A DNA stretch of 64,000 nt, taken from Ananas comosus (Eukaryota; Streptophyta; Magnoliopsida; Poales; Bromeliaceae). How positions within the stretch are numbered: position 1 is the stretch's first letter; each line of letters starts with the position of its first letter. The stretch is from the NCBI RefSeq assembly GCF_001540865.1, contig NC_033639.1, positions 7,224,282-7,288,281 of the forward strand. The letters run 5' to 3'. Shown piece by piece: positions 22,384 through 34,905 of this stretch. The position numbers and the translations under genes are program-made. The notes under the pieces are model-generated. The model searched no databases, was not told where the DNA came from, and worked only from the letters and a program-made list of their open reading frames with translations.

Positions 22384-24390
22384 GATGCCTCTCTCGTCCT
22401 TCCCCGTCCTTCTCGTCCTCTCCCTCTCCTTCCTTCTCTGCCGCCTCCGACGACGATGCATCTTCGCCAGCGTCGATAATATGCCGGCGTATCCTTACTC
22501 TCGCCTGCATATCCCTGCACCTTCCTCGCCTCCGACCCTGCCGAGGCCATGTCGCGACACTTTTTTTTTCCCCTTCGACTCTTCTCCACTGTTTCTGACG
22601 ACGACGTCTCTCTTGCCCTCATCCGCCCTTCTCGTCCTCTCCCTCTCCCTCTCCCTCTCCCTCCTCCTCTGCCGCCTCCGACGACAATGCATCTCGGCGC
22701 CGGCGCCGACGCCGACACCGACACCGTGGAGGTCACTGCGGCGTTGCAGCCTCAGAGCGGGGGCTCCTTAGCGGCATCGTCGCCGGTGCCGGCGCCGTGG
22801 CCGTTGGCAGAGAGGGGTCACCAAAAAAATTATAAAAAAAGCAAGAAAAAAAATACAGATAAAAAATTATAAAAAAAAAAGGATGAAGATGAAATTGTAT
22901 CGTTAACTTAAAAAAAACAATTATAAGTTGTATTACTTAAAATGTAAACTGCAGTTTTAAGATGAAAATTACACTTTTTAAACAAAAATTACACTCTTTA
23001 GGAGATATTTACACTGTTTCTCCTCTTATTGCACTCTTTCAGATGTAAACTATATCCATTAAGATAAAAGTTATACTCTTTAAATGAAAATTGCACTGTT
23101 TATCCTCTTGTTGCACTATTTCTCCTCTTATTACATTATTTTTTATCTTAAACTGCACCCTTTTAAGAGATATTTATACTATTTCTCCTCTTGTTGCACT
23201 GTTTCTTCTCTTGTTGCACTATTTCTCCTCTTGTTACACTATTTTTATCTTAAACTGCACCCTTTAAGAGGAGAAACAGTGTAACAAGAGGAGAAATAGT
23301 GCAATAAGAGAAAAAATAGTGCAACAAGAGGAGAAACGGTATAAATATCTCTTAAATGAGTACAGTTTAAGATAAAAAATAGTGTAACAAGAGAAGAAAT
23401 GGTGCAACAAGAGGAGAAACAGTGTAACTTTCATTTAAAGAGTGTAATTTTTATCTTAGTGGGTGCAGTTTATATCTGAAAGAGTACAATAAGAGGAGAA
23501 ACAGTGTAAATATCTCCCAAAGAGTGTAATTTTCGTTTAAAGAGTGTAATTTTTATCTCAAAACTGTATTTTACATCTTAAGTAGTGCAACTTATAATTT
23601 TTTTTTTGCAATTAACGATGCAATTTCATCTTCATCTTTCTTTTTCTATACTCTTTTATCTTTATTTTTTTTCTTACTTCTTTTATAATTTTTTTGGTCA
23701 CTCATCTTCACGGCGCCGGCGACGATGCCGCTAAAAACCCCCCACTCCGAGGCTGCAGCGCCGCAGTGACCTCCACAGTGTCGGTGCCGGCGTCGGCGCC
23801 GGCAAAGATGCATCGTCGTCGGAGGCGGCAGAAGAGAAGAGAGAGGGAGAGGACTAGAGGGGCGGAGAAGGGCAAGAGAAGCATTGTCGTCGGAGACAGT
23901 GGAGGAGAGTCGAAGAAGAAAAAAAAAAAAGAGTCGCGACGCGGCCTCGGCAGGGTCGGAGGCCAGGAAGGTGCAGGGGTGTGCAGGCGAGGGTAAAGAT
24001 GCGCAGGCATATTGTCGGCGCCGGCGAAGATGCGTCGACGTCGGAAGCGGCAGAGAAGGAAGGAGAGGGAGAGGACGAGAAGGACGGGGAATGCCGAGAG
24101 AGGCGTCGTCGTCGGAAACAGTGGAGGAGAGTCGGAGAGGGAAAAAAAAAAAAGTCGCGGTGCGGCCTCGGCAGGGTCGGAGACGAGAAAGGTGAGGGGG
24201 TGTGCGGGCGAGGCGGCTCTCTGGGAAGAGAAAGGAAAAAAAAACGAGAGAAAAAAAAAGAGGAGAGAGAAAAAGGTATAAGGGTATTTTGATCAGTTTG
24301 CTGAAAAAGCGGACCGAATCTGTAAAAACGAAAAAGGTGGCCCGGTTTTGCAAAAGCCCAAAATAAGTGGATTTTTTATGCAAATTGGCC
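22384..24390. mobile_element. Foldback Mutator-like element (copy E2), left end lost in gap
   Basis: Begins inside the left arm directly after the single N at 22383 and ends with GCAAATTGGCC at 24390. The GC-rich arm part is present more than once (near 23.7-23.96 and 24.0-24.2 kb), so the right arm is internally duplicated. The sequence that follows, TTTTATTTA, also occurs at 20391-20399 without the element. Confidence 0.75.
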
Positions 24391-24426
24391 TTTTATTTAT
24401 AATCTCATAATTTTTATTTATTTTAA
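24391..24426. repeat. Shared flank between E2 and E3
   Basis: These 36 bases match 20391-20427 (left flank of E1) and, with indels, 36561-36602. The shared flank shows that E1, E3 and the 36.6-kb copy occupy the same original insertion site. Confidence 0.75.
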
Positions 24427-26441
24427 GGCCAATTTGCATAAAAAATCCACTAGTTTTGGGCTTTTGCAAAACCGGCCCACCTTTTTCATTTTTGCAGATT
24501 CGGTCCGCTTTTTCAGCAAACTGACCAAAACACCCTAATTACTTTTTCTCTCTCCTCTTTCTCTCTTCTTTTTTTTTCTCTCGTTTATTTTTTTTTTCTC
24601 TCGCCGAAGAAAGCAATGGAAGCAGAGGCGGAGGCGGAAACGGCCCGTCTCGCCTCTCACCATCAAGCTCTCGTCCTCGCCCTTGCCCTCGCCCGCGCAC
24701 CCCCCACCTTCCTCACCTCCGACCCCACCGAGGCCGCGCCGCGACTATTATTTTTTTTTTTTTCCTCTCCAACTCTTCTCTACCGTCTTCGACAACGACG
24801 CCTCTCTTACTCTTCCCTACCCTTCTTGTCCTCTCCCTCTCCCTCCTTCTCTGCCGCCTCCGACGACCACGCATCTTCGCCGACGCCGACATCGTGAGGT
24901 CGTTGCGGCGGTGCACCATCGGAGCGGGGAGTCTGTAGCAGCGTCGTCACCGACGCCGTGGCCGTTGGAAGAGAGGGGTGATAAAAAAAAAATTATAGAA
25001 GAAACAAGAAAAAAATAAAGAAAAAAATTATAGAAAAAGAAAGATGAAGATGAAATTGTACCGTTAAAAAAAATATATACTATTTTAACAAATATTGTAC
25101 TATTATGGACATAAGTTGTACTACTTAAGATATAAACTGCAGCTTTAAGATGAAAATTACACTCCTTAAACAAAAATCGCACTCTTTGAGAGATATTTAC
25201 ACTGTTTCTCCTCTTATTGTACTTTTTCTATCTTTCAGATGTAAACTGCATACATTAAAATGAAAGTTACACTCTTTAAACGAAAATTACACTCTTTGAG
25301 AGATATTTACACGGTTTCTTCTATTATTGCACTCTTTGAGATGTAAACTGCACCCCTTTAAGAGATATTTATACTATTTCTTCTCTTGTTGCATTGTTTC
25401 TACTCTTATTGCACTATTTCTCCTCTTGTTACACTATTATTTCTCTTAAAGGGTGCAGTTTAAGAGAAAAAATAGTGCAATAAGAGAAAAAATAGTACAA
25501 CAAAAGGAGAAACAGTACAAATATCTATTAAAGGATACAGTTTACATCTCAAAGAGTGCAGAAAGAAGAAAAACAGTGTAAATATCTCTCAAAAAGTATA
25601 ACTTTCGTTTAAAGAGTATAACTTTCATCTTAATGGATGCAATTTACATCTTAAAGAGTACAATAAGAGGAGAAACAGTGTAAATATCTCCAAAAGAGTG
25701 TAATTTTTATTTAAAGAGTGTAATTTTCATCTTAAAGCTGCAGTTTACATCTTAATAGTGCAACGTTCTTTTAAAACAGTACAATTTTATTTTAATGGTA
25801 CATTTCATCCTCATCTTTCTTTTTTTATTTTTTATCTTTATTTTTTTCTTACTTCTTCTATATTTTTTTTGTCACCCGTCTCTGCCAGCGCCGGCGAGAA
25901 CGCCGCTAAGAACCCCCTGCTTCGAGATTGCAGCGCCGCAGCGACCTCCACGGTGTCGGCGTCGGCGAAAATGCGTCGTCTTCGAAGACGGCAGAGGAGG
26001 ATGGAGAGGGAGAGGACGAGAAGGACGGGGAAAAGCGAGAGAGGCGTCGTCATCGGAGATGGTACAGGAGAGTCAGAGAGGAAAAAAAAAAAGAGTTGCG
26101 GCGCGGCCTCGGTGGGGTCGGAGGTGAGGGTGATAAAGCGTGGCGCGGTGCCACGGGGAGGCAGGGCGAGAGCACTAAGATGTAGAGGCGATGACGGAGC
26201 CGTTTCCGGCTTCATGCCTGCTACCTCCGCTGCCTCTTCGCGCGATTGAAAAAAAAATGAATGAGAGAAAAAAAAGAGAGAGAAAGAGGAGTGAAAAAAT
26301 AATAATAAAGGTATTCGGTCAGGTAGCCTGAAAAAAGCGATTGAATCGGCAAAAACACAAAAAAAGATGGTCTGATTTGCAAAAGCTCAAACTAGTGGAC
26401 TTTACAAAAGCTCAAAACAGTGATTTTTTGTGCAAATTGCC
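24427..26441. mobile_element. Foldback Mutator-like element (copy E3)
   Basis: Starts GGCCAATTTGCATAAAAAAT after TTATTTTAA. The right end GCAAATTGCC is followed by TTTTTATTT, which does not match that duplication. The right tip also holds a small internal repeat ('AAAGCTCAAA' twice). The copy may be a recombinant of two elements or an assembly join. Confidence 0.75.
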
Positions 26442-27078
26442 TTTTTATTTAAGAACTATTAATTACTTAAATCAAATAAATTGTAAAATTTAATACTTAA
26501 TCAAAATTTTGAAAATTCGAACAGTCGAATCATAGTAGTCCTAAAAGAAATTAATCCAAAAAATTATTCTAAAAATAGAATTTTATATGTAAAAAATATA
26601 GTCCACCGCATTATGTCGATTTAGGCCGTTCTCCACGCTTTCTCATTGGGTCGGCGACGAAAAATCTTCTGGCCACTGTAGCACTATCGAAATTGTTGGC
26701 CTAGTGGCCCTAATCTTCTATTAGATTTTGATGACAATAAATAATATGCACGATTATTGACTAATCTTTTATATTGAGTTTTGTGTTTTAGATCTCTCTA
26801 TATTTCAAAATGATTCAAGATGAGCAATATTCTAAGCACCAAGCACGACTTTGTTTGCTTCCTTTGTCAAATAACAAACTCACTATCTCTATTCTTAATT
26901 TGATTAATATTTTGCCTTATATTAGAGTGAGAAATTTGAGCTAAGTTTAAACATATCATTTTATCACCTCATTAAGATCACTAAAGAAATTTAACTTGTG
27001 ATTAGTGAATAGATTTTAGATATCAAAAAACTGCTCAAAATTCTGTGTTCTGTCAAGATGAAATTCTGGACCACAGTT

Positions 27079-27600
27079 CTGGCGCCCTAAAGTGGATCCG
27101 AAATCTTTTGAGACTTTTGATTCCTGCCTGTTTGCTGTTCGTGTGATTCAGAAACTTCTGGCACTATTACTTTCAAATTAGGGCAATCAGGCTATTTGAC
27201 TTGACAGGTTGCATATCGCCAAAATTCTGACACAGCGGCGCACAATCTCGACTCCCCAGATTTTATGGAAGCCCAAAAATGATCTTGGTAAGCGCGCACG
27301 CAATATGGGCTGTCTGCAAGAAAGTCAGCACGATTTTCTGGGCGCCCACAACTTTTGATGGCTCGAATCCAGAAAAACGGCTGCATGTCAGAAAATTTTC
27401 CTCGAGATCTGGGCGCCCACAATTTCTGATGCGCCAAATTCAGAGGAAGCGCGCGTGTCAAAAAAAGCGTTTCTCGTGTTCTGTGCGCCCACCAACCTTT
27501 TGACTGGGCTCAGAACTTTACTGAAGTCAAGAAACAGCTGCGCATCGTCAGAAAAGCTGTCCCTCGAGATCTGGGCGCCACAACTTTTGAGCGCCCAACA
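27079..27600. repeat. GGGCGCCCA palindromic repeats in the LTR
   Basis: Imperfect units with the core (T)GGGCGCCCA occur near 27081, 27339, 27409, 27484, 27571 and 27592, the middle ones about 70-90 bp apart. Each is followed by 'CAACTTTTGA'-like sequence. They lie in U3 upstream of the TATA box and could act as enhancer repeats. Confidence 0.65.
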
Positions 27601-27721
27601 TACAAAGTAAAAAATGCGATCGCACAGTTTACCGATCAGGCAGCTGGCGTCACACTTCTGCGCGCGTGCCGCAAAAAAGTTTAGGCCCCTGAAAGTACAG
27701 ACCGACGAGGCTTCCGATCGG

Positions 27722-27731
27722 CTATAAATAG
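27722..27731 (+). promoter_or_regulatory. TATA box of the copia-type LTR
   Basis: CTATAAATAG about 415 bp before the LTR 3' end, a normal place for the LTR promoter. Confidence 0.6.
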
Positions 27732-28151
27732 ACGGTATTGAGCGCCTCTTTCAAGCAGCAACTGACTAGTTTATTTTTGAGCTGTAAATCTCTCAGTTGA
27801 TTCTTAAAACTGCTTACTCTTCATATTTCTCTCTAACTTGAGTGAATTGTAGTGTGATTTATTTTGTAAAAAAGAGAAACAAGTCTTGAGACTTGAAAGA
27901 GAAGGATTGGTGTAGGCTTGGTGGCTATGCCCAGCAAAGGCATCAATCTAAGGAGATCGAACATTCTCGATGTTGAGAGTTGGCGGGCCTGTAGGCAAAG
28001 TGCCGAAACCTCGAAAAAAATGATCGTAGTGCTTTTCGAGTTTGCATTTCTTTATTGCATCTGTTTTTAATTTGCTTTGACTATTTAGATTTTTATTTAG
28101 AAACCTAATTCACCAACCCCCTTTAGGTTTGCCATTTTGATCCTCAGAAAT

Positions 28152-28510
28152 AGGGATTCAACGAGTCAGCTTTGAGCGAATTTTAAATTCAAATGCGAAT
28201 TCGAACATAATTTTAAAATTCCATATCCAAATCCGAACTGATGAAAAAATAGAAACTCCAAACCCGAGCCTCGAACGCCGAAACAATTTTTCTTTTATAA
28301 TATTTCAATATATTATATTAAATCTAAATGTAAATTACAAATTCATATATATAATATCAATATATTTATTTATATATATTAATATATAATATATAAAATA
28401 ATTTTGGATTCTGATCGATTCGAGTTCGAGTCGGGTACATCAAAATCCATTTCCCGAATAAATTGTCGAATTTTCGTTTTCATATTCACTTCGTAACTAT
28501 ATCCATTTTA
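28152..28510. repeat. hAT-like AT-rich repeat
   Basis: Words such as 'AATTCGAACATAATTTT' and 'CGAACTGATG' resemble the repeats at 39.16 and 44.19 kb. Ends not defined. Confidence 0.45.
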
Positions 28511-31500
28511 GGGCATGTTTTTTGGGTGGAAGTGGGGTGGAGTAGAGAGGTACTGCAGTCGTTTTCGGCTTACACAATCACTTTCGTTATTTAATTCCGC
28601 GTAAATAAGTTAGGTCGAAACTAAATTAACACTGAACCTGAAGTCAATTATAGTCATAAAAGTCATGTGAAAAAAAGAATAAAATAATATGCTAGGTGAG
28701 AAAGTTATATTTATATATTAATATGGTACTAATTATGCATATTTAAAATATATAAAAATTGATATTAAATTTTAATATTTTTCTTTATTTAATTGTAACA
28801 ATTAAAATATGATAAAAATAATTAATTAAGTATTAATAAAGAATTTTGCAGCGTTTAATATATTTATTGTGTATTACTATAATTACATATTAAAAAATAA
28901 CATTAGTTATTTTAAATTAAATTTAATTATATAAAAATATATATTCTATTATTTTATTTATTAAATTATTTTATTTATACATAAATTATAGTTTATCATC
29001 AGTAACTTTCTACCAAACAACAACATCAGAATTCTCATGAAACTTTATTCCATAACTCTACGTAAACAAAACAACGAAGGAAAGTAATATTTTCACGACG
29101 CTCTATATCAACCCAAAGTACATTTCTACCAAACAAACATCAGAATTCATGAAACTTTACTTCCATAACCACTTGATAACATAACAACGAGAAAAAGATT
29201 TATATTCACCGAGCTCTATAGTCAACACCAAATAACAGTTTCGTGAAACAATATGCTCTTAGCTGCAGCTAATTTAACTCCGGTTGGATTTGATTCGAAT
29301 GAAAATTGTTGAATATTCATAGCCATTTAAGCGCACACTCTCATCTCTTCCTCTCTCTCTACTCGCTTCGCTCTCTAACGTGCAGCTGGCAGCAGAGGCC
29401 ACAGTAGCCAGTGGCGCAGCAGCAGGGCAGCAGGAGCGCTGCAGCGGAGGAACGACCGCAGCAAGCATGCGTGGTGCGTGGCTGGGATTGTGGTGGGTCA
29501 CCACCGAGATCGCGGCGGATATTCGCATCCCTCTGCGATCGCTTCGCTTTTGGCGTTCTCTCGGCTGTCCGAGAATTCCTCTGTTCCCCGAAGGTCGATT
29601 CGCATGGATCAAACATCATTCAAAACCCAACCCTATCCTTTTTCCCGTCCTCTTTCCCCACATCGATCGATCCCCGCCTTCTCCCCTCCGCCTCCCTACT
29701 ACTCCCAACGATCCATTAATTTTTCTTTTTTCTTGGAAAAAGAATTCTTTTCACAAAAAAAAAAAAAAAAAAAACAATGCTAAGTTAATGAAGTTTAAAT
29801 GCAATTTTAAATTGCAGTCCGATTTTGTATTAGTAGATCTTACAAATTAACTGAGCCTTAGTTGGTATTGACATTTTATCTCGCTATTATGATAAAATAG
29901 AGTTGAGATAAAAATATATAAAGCTATGATTCTGCGTTCATCCGATGGACCGCGTAGAAAATAATACGGAACGTAATATTTACGACGATAAAGCAAAATA
30001 AGAATTTTTTCTTCGTTCTTCTCACTGCATGTAACGCAATTTTTCCAAATTCCAAACTAAGTCTAACCGAGTGTAATCTCTCTCTACTAACTTTGTCACT
30101 TCTTTTCTTCTTTCTTTTTTTTCCGTATTGCTAAAAAAATCAAGTGAGGATCGGACAACCCTTCAGTCCATTGGATTAATAGAGTCGAAAATGTGGTTTT
30201 ACTATGACTTAAAGGAACCAGTAAGTAATTTTTTATTGTGATGAGAAATAGGTTGGCTGAATTATTTCATAATGACAGAAGTGTCGGGTTGATCGAGTTT
30301 TGTTTGAAATGGGCGAGACTCGGTTGGTCGAATCACAAGCGGAATCTGTGAATGCTATTTCTCTAAACGCTTTAAATGAATTCGTTAGCCAATCTTTCTG
30401 ACATCTCTGAGTTTGTTGAAGATTATGGGTTAGAGTCACATGATTCCGACAATAGCTATATAATTTGTGCATACTTGGGAGACCAATTGTTCGATGCCTC
30501 TAAATGGATAACAATCTTCTCTCTTGTGGCGGGAGTCGGGTTGTGCCTGTGATTCAAAGTGGCATGGAGCTTGATTCGACCGACACAATTCAGCATTTAA
30601 TGGAACGTGTATTTGTACGAATCTAAATAATTATTTAATTTTTCTAGCAGCTGTCAAGTCGGACGATCCAACTATACACTTTTTAAAGTACGACTTAGTA
30701 TTCTCCAAAAAAAAAAAGAGAAAAGGGTAAATTTGCATATGTGCCCCTTACAAACCTAATTAATTGAACATTATAATGTAACCTACAAAAATTTCCTTGA
30801 ATTGTTGTAGCCTTTCGTTTGGTACGAGAATAACCAAAGATAAAGCATTGGCATCCATGTTTCGTGCCAATATTTTTAATTTAACGAAATAATTATTTTA
30901 AGTTAATGGGGGATTATTTTACGCCAGGATTTGTGTTTTGAATAGCTTTCTAAACGATTCCTCCAGTCCCCCGCGCCCCCTTCGCAGATGGGCTAGTCCC
31001 AAATTTATCTTTACCAATTTCCGTGGCCTATGCTTCGAAAACACACATTTTTTTTATTTCTCTATTATTTTTTTTAAAAAAATAATCAAAATATGATTTT
31101 AAGTGCTATGCTAAAAGTAAAAAAATATTTATCTGTTTCAATATTATTTCATTAGCCAATGCACCTCATAAAATTTTAATCATCAAATAAATTACATCCA
31201 AACTTCAAATAATATATTTATCTGTACATCAATTGACTACTCGTCAGTTGGCTGTTAATGTTCGTATAAAATTAGTATTATTTTTTATTTGGAATTTGTA
31301 ATTTATAATTCAATCGTAGAATTATAACCAAAGTTAGAAAGAAAATATTAAAAAAATACTATATAAATATAAAATTTAAAAAATAATTTTCTTAAAGGTA
31401 AAATAGTCATTTTGGTGAGCGACGACTAGACCCTAGCAATCAATCGACCCAAATCCGTGGGGCCGCGGGTTTATCCACAAATTTGCAGAATATCAACTTT

Positions 31501-32055
31501 TCCAACTAAAAAATTACAGTATAAAACGGATAATATCCATTAAGCTATGGACCTTTGGGTAACCACGGGGTACCCGGGTACCACACAATATTTTTTAATT
31601 ATAAAATATATTTTTTAAATAATGTATATTTTTTATTTATCTATTTTAAAAATTATAATTCTAATTTTTATTGGCGTGTCTTTATATACTGAAATATTTT
31701 GCTTTGAAGACCTTAACATATTTTATTGTATGTATATATTTTAATTAACTGAAGTTTATATATACTTTTTACAAATCTTTATATATATGTGTTTTTGCAT
31801 TTAAAAATATTATGAGCAAAAAAAAAAAAAATTACGCGTACACCGCATACCCATCCGCCCAACGCGCGGACGGAGTATGGATAAAGATTATGTTGGTTAT
31901 TTAAAAATTGGCATTAAATTTTATCCATACCGCAATAATCTACAAATATAATAATCCGGTGTGCGAGTTACTAACCAGTCTATTTGCCGGTCTAGCAACG
32001 ACCACTTTAATCGGTCAATGAGAAGGACACATTGGCAACCTATGGACAGCTTGAA
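28511..32055. other. Gene-poor stretch, mostly nothing recognised
   Basis: AT-rich DNA. It contains a local duplication of about 115 bp (29007-29240), a GC-rich 29.38-29.72 kb block with open frames in several phases but no recognisable protein, and poly-A/T runs. The GC-rich block could be a gene 5' end, but no domain or splice pattern supports it. Confidence 0.4.
29007..29240. repeat. Imperfect tandem duplication, about 115-bp unit
   Basis: 'TTCTACCAAACAACAACATC' at 29007 and 'TTCTACCAAACAAACATC' at 29123 each start a similar block ending 'CTCTATA...CAACCC/CACCAAA'. The differences are mostly single-base indels, so a long-read stitching error is possible. Confidence 0.6.
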
Positions 32056-32056
32056 G

Positions 32057-32390
32057 TAGGATGCAAACGGGCGGTAAGAGTTTCCCTCCACCTCCCGCCC
32101 CATTTCTTATCTGGGCGGGGCGGAATTCGGCGGTTATTTTCAATTTTTTATTTTGCTCTCATTACCGCTGCCATCAAGGCGGATCGGGCGGGAGCGAATT
32201 TTTAAACGCTGCGGGGAAGGGGTCTAGATTGAAGGAAGAAAAAGAATCTCCGCCTCCCGCTCCATTTACTTGGGCAGATCGGGGCGGATTCAGGAAGCAG
32301 GCTATATTTTTCTATATTTTTTGTTCCCAGCTTACACCCATTCGGGCGGATCGGAGACGGGCTCCACAACCGGATCCATTTGCATCCGCT
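32057..32390. mobile_element. GC-rich MITE
   Basis: The left end GGATGCAAACGGGCGG and the reverse complement of the right end, GGATGCAAATGGATCCGG, are inverted repeats. Inside are repeated GGGCGGATCGGGCGG words. Probably a hAT-type non-autonomous element; the target duplication was not read. Confidence 0.6.
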
Positions 32391-33778
32391 ATTGAAGAGT
32401 AGTTTGATAATTAAAATTTTATAAGCACAGAAATTTATAGACATAAATATAATAATTTTATTTACTTATGGGAACATACATGTAATTAATTCAAAAATGT
32501 AACCAAAATATAACCCATACATCCTATCTTAGCTATACACTCATAAGGCCCACTCTTCCATATACCCTTATCTAAGTCTGATCATATACATCTCACTATC
32601 CTATAGATAGGGATTTTCTATTGTTTACATCGATGTACCGATGGAGAACCCACATCATTAGATCTATGTATAAGGTAGACTGATTTACAGCATATTTTTT
32701 GGTGTATAAATAGGCATGCTCAAAATACAAAAAAGAGAAATAATATTATGTCCCTAAGAATCAAATAAAATTACATATTTCCCTATATATACTCTTATCC
32801 ATCTTACAGATTTGATTTTATATCGATGCACGCTGATATTAGTATTTTGCCAACTGCATATCTAAATTCTTAATTTAGCAATAAATTTTTAAACTTTATC
32901 ATATAAAATCCAAACACTAATCTATCTCACTTTTTTCAACTGTAGTTGTTAAGTTACTAAGACTGTGTGAATCGTATTCGTATATTAATTTATAAAGCTT
33001 AAAATACAATAAAAAATGAAAAATGCTTTTTTATTCTAACACATTAAACACGCGATAAAATTAAAATAAGGTTCACTTATCTTTCAATTCTATACTTTAT
33101 TTATCAAAATGAAAGAGGCAATGTTAGGAAGTAATCGGTGCTACTTTTAGAGACTACTAGGTATTTATGAGAGAGGATATTTTTGTATACCATTGGTTAT
33201 AATGGCAAGTTCTTAACTTTATTTTTTTTTACTAACATAGATAAATGGTCGAAATTATGTAAATATTTTGAGTCTCTATTTTTTTTTTCCGATTTGCTTT
33301 CTATTATTTTCGTAGCTTGACAATTAATTCTTTTTCCCCCTCATTTTTGTTTGTTAAACAAGAGAAAGTCAATTCTTTATATTTTGACGTCTTACAATGT
33401 TATATAATATACTGCACAGTTGATCTAAAACAGGCATTGATTACTAATTAGCAAGATTCACAAGGAGAAAGGTCTAATTAGGCATTATTTGATGAAGGTT
33501 TTAGTAGAGGTTAATCGCAAAAAATTGAGAATTCAAAAAATACCTATTTATAAAATGCTAAAAAGTCAAGGAGTTTTATATATTTTCTCCAAGAGAAATA
33601 TTAAAGATCTACCATCCAAAAAAGAGAAACGTAATCTTTACAACCCCGCAATTTAAAGGGTTGGCCAGGGTTGTATCAACCTATTTTCTGGATAATAATA
33701 AAAAATAATAATAGTAATAATAGTAAGAGAAATGAGAAAATATACATTGAATGAATTAGGATGCTATCAGTATTTGTT
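32391..33778. other. Intergenic sequence, no feature seen
   Basis: AT-rich with no recognisable gene or repeat. Confidence 0.5.
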
Positions 33779-33945
33779 TTTTTTTTTTGAGAGATAGATA
33801 AGTACGCTTACTCACCTTTCGTTATTTCATTTTTAGAATAAACTTAGCTAGAAATGTGAATAACTAGCGATTCGAACATTGGGCGTCTCGGAATACCAAC
33901 CATCAAGTCTTTTTGTCACTTACTCTACGGCGACAGTCAGTTAGG
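33779..33945 (-). mobile_element. tRNA-derived SINE, copy 4, indel-rich
   Basis: Same family and strand as the others. Compared with copies 1 and 3 it carries many single-base insertions (for example in the tail hairpin and around TTCGAA), suggesting uncorrected sequence rather than age alone. Confidence 0.75.
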
Positions 33946-34757
33946 ACCTATAAGATTACAATCCAAAATAAGCTTCGTAGGTGTAGCATTGCTCTCTTTT
34001 TCCTAAAATGTACGCTGTGCGTGAAGAGAATGTATCCAATGAGATCATTTGAAAATGGTTTTATACTTTCGAGTCTTTAGAGCTTATACGATGGATTGGC
34101 CATATTCAAATAATTCGTACGCTTTCGGTGTTCTAAAAATACTCAATAATTCGCTAAGTCCTTTTCACATTTATTTATTTTGATAATATATAACAACGGT
34201 GCAAACTGTCCATCAAGAAAGTAATTGCTTTTTCAAGTGATAAAGATTTTTATTACTGTTTTATAATAGTGAGCGAGGGAAGCTTTTAAAGCACTATTTG
34301 AATTTTAGTCGCCTAATTAGGCTGTAATTTAAGAGGCATTTAGTTAAAGAAAAAAAAAACCCATACCGCTTTGGCTAATGGTTAACAAGAAACAAAAGGG
34401 AAATAAAATTGGAGTAGAAAAATAATATTAATCGTACTAACTTCAAAGTACAGCAAACCTATCCGTTCAGATAATAACCATTTGTTGCCATTAAAGTATG
34501 CTCTTCATTCGGCCAAAACTTTCAATGAATATATATAAAACTAACATAAGATTCCCTAATTGCATCTCCTTCGACAATTGCAAATGAAAAAGAAAAGAAA
34601 AAACCAAGCAGGGTTAGATCTCTACCCCTCCCCTCACTCTTAGTATCTGTTTGTTGGGGGGGGGCGAGGGTGGGTGTAAAGGAGAGGAAGGGATTATTCT
34701 CCACCTTATATCCAACACCAAAAAAAAAAAGAGTTGGAAACAACTTATCCATCCCTT

Positions 34758-34905
34758 TTTTTTTTTTTTTGAGAAAGAGAGATAGATAGCACGTTATTAC
34801 TTCATTTATTTCTGAAAATGTGAATCAACTAGGATTCGAACTTGAAATTTCGGTACCAATCACAAATCTTTTGGCGCCACTTGTGCTCTACGGACGGTCC
34901 GTTTA
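34758..34905 (-). mobile_element. tRNA-derived SINE, copy 5
   Basis: Same family and strand. The minus-strand sequence keeps TTCGAATCCTAGTTGATTC (B-box-like). The tail hairpin is shortened to ATAACGTGCTATC. The T run at 34758-34772 is the A tail. Confidence 0.75.

Larger units (their letters stand above)
26694..28146 (+). mobile_element. Solo LTR, copia-type, 1453 bp
   Basis: Starts TGTTGGCCTAGTGGCC and ends GATCCTCA, with the 5-bp duplication GAAAT on both sides (26689-26693, 28147-28151). A TATA box (CTATAAATAG, 27722-27731) sits where the U3/R border is expected. U3 carries imperfect repeats built on CTGGGCGCCCACAA. The 3' part 'CACCAACCCCCTTTAGGTT' resembles long SIRE/Maximus-type copia LTRs; that placement is from memory of the style. 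No internal genes follow. Confidence 0.85.

Noticed and set aside
23646..24383. 245-residue open frame, the second longest in the window
   Set aside because: It runs through a foldback arm with an internal duplication and starts in the terminal inverted repeat; no domain.
20393..26249. Many serine/leucine- or arginine-rich open frames
   Set aside because: CT-rich or GC-rich arms of foldback elements; no start context, no conservation of frame between copies.
29359..29850. Cysteine- and alanine-rich frames as a possible small secreted protein
   Set aside because: Open in several frames of one GC-rich block, no signal peptide or conserved spacing that I can defend.
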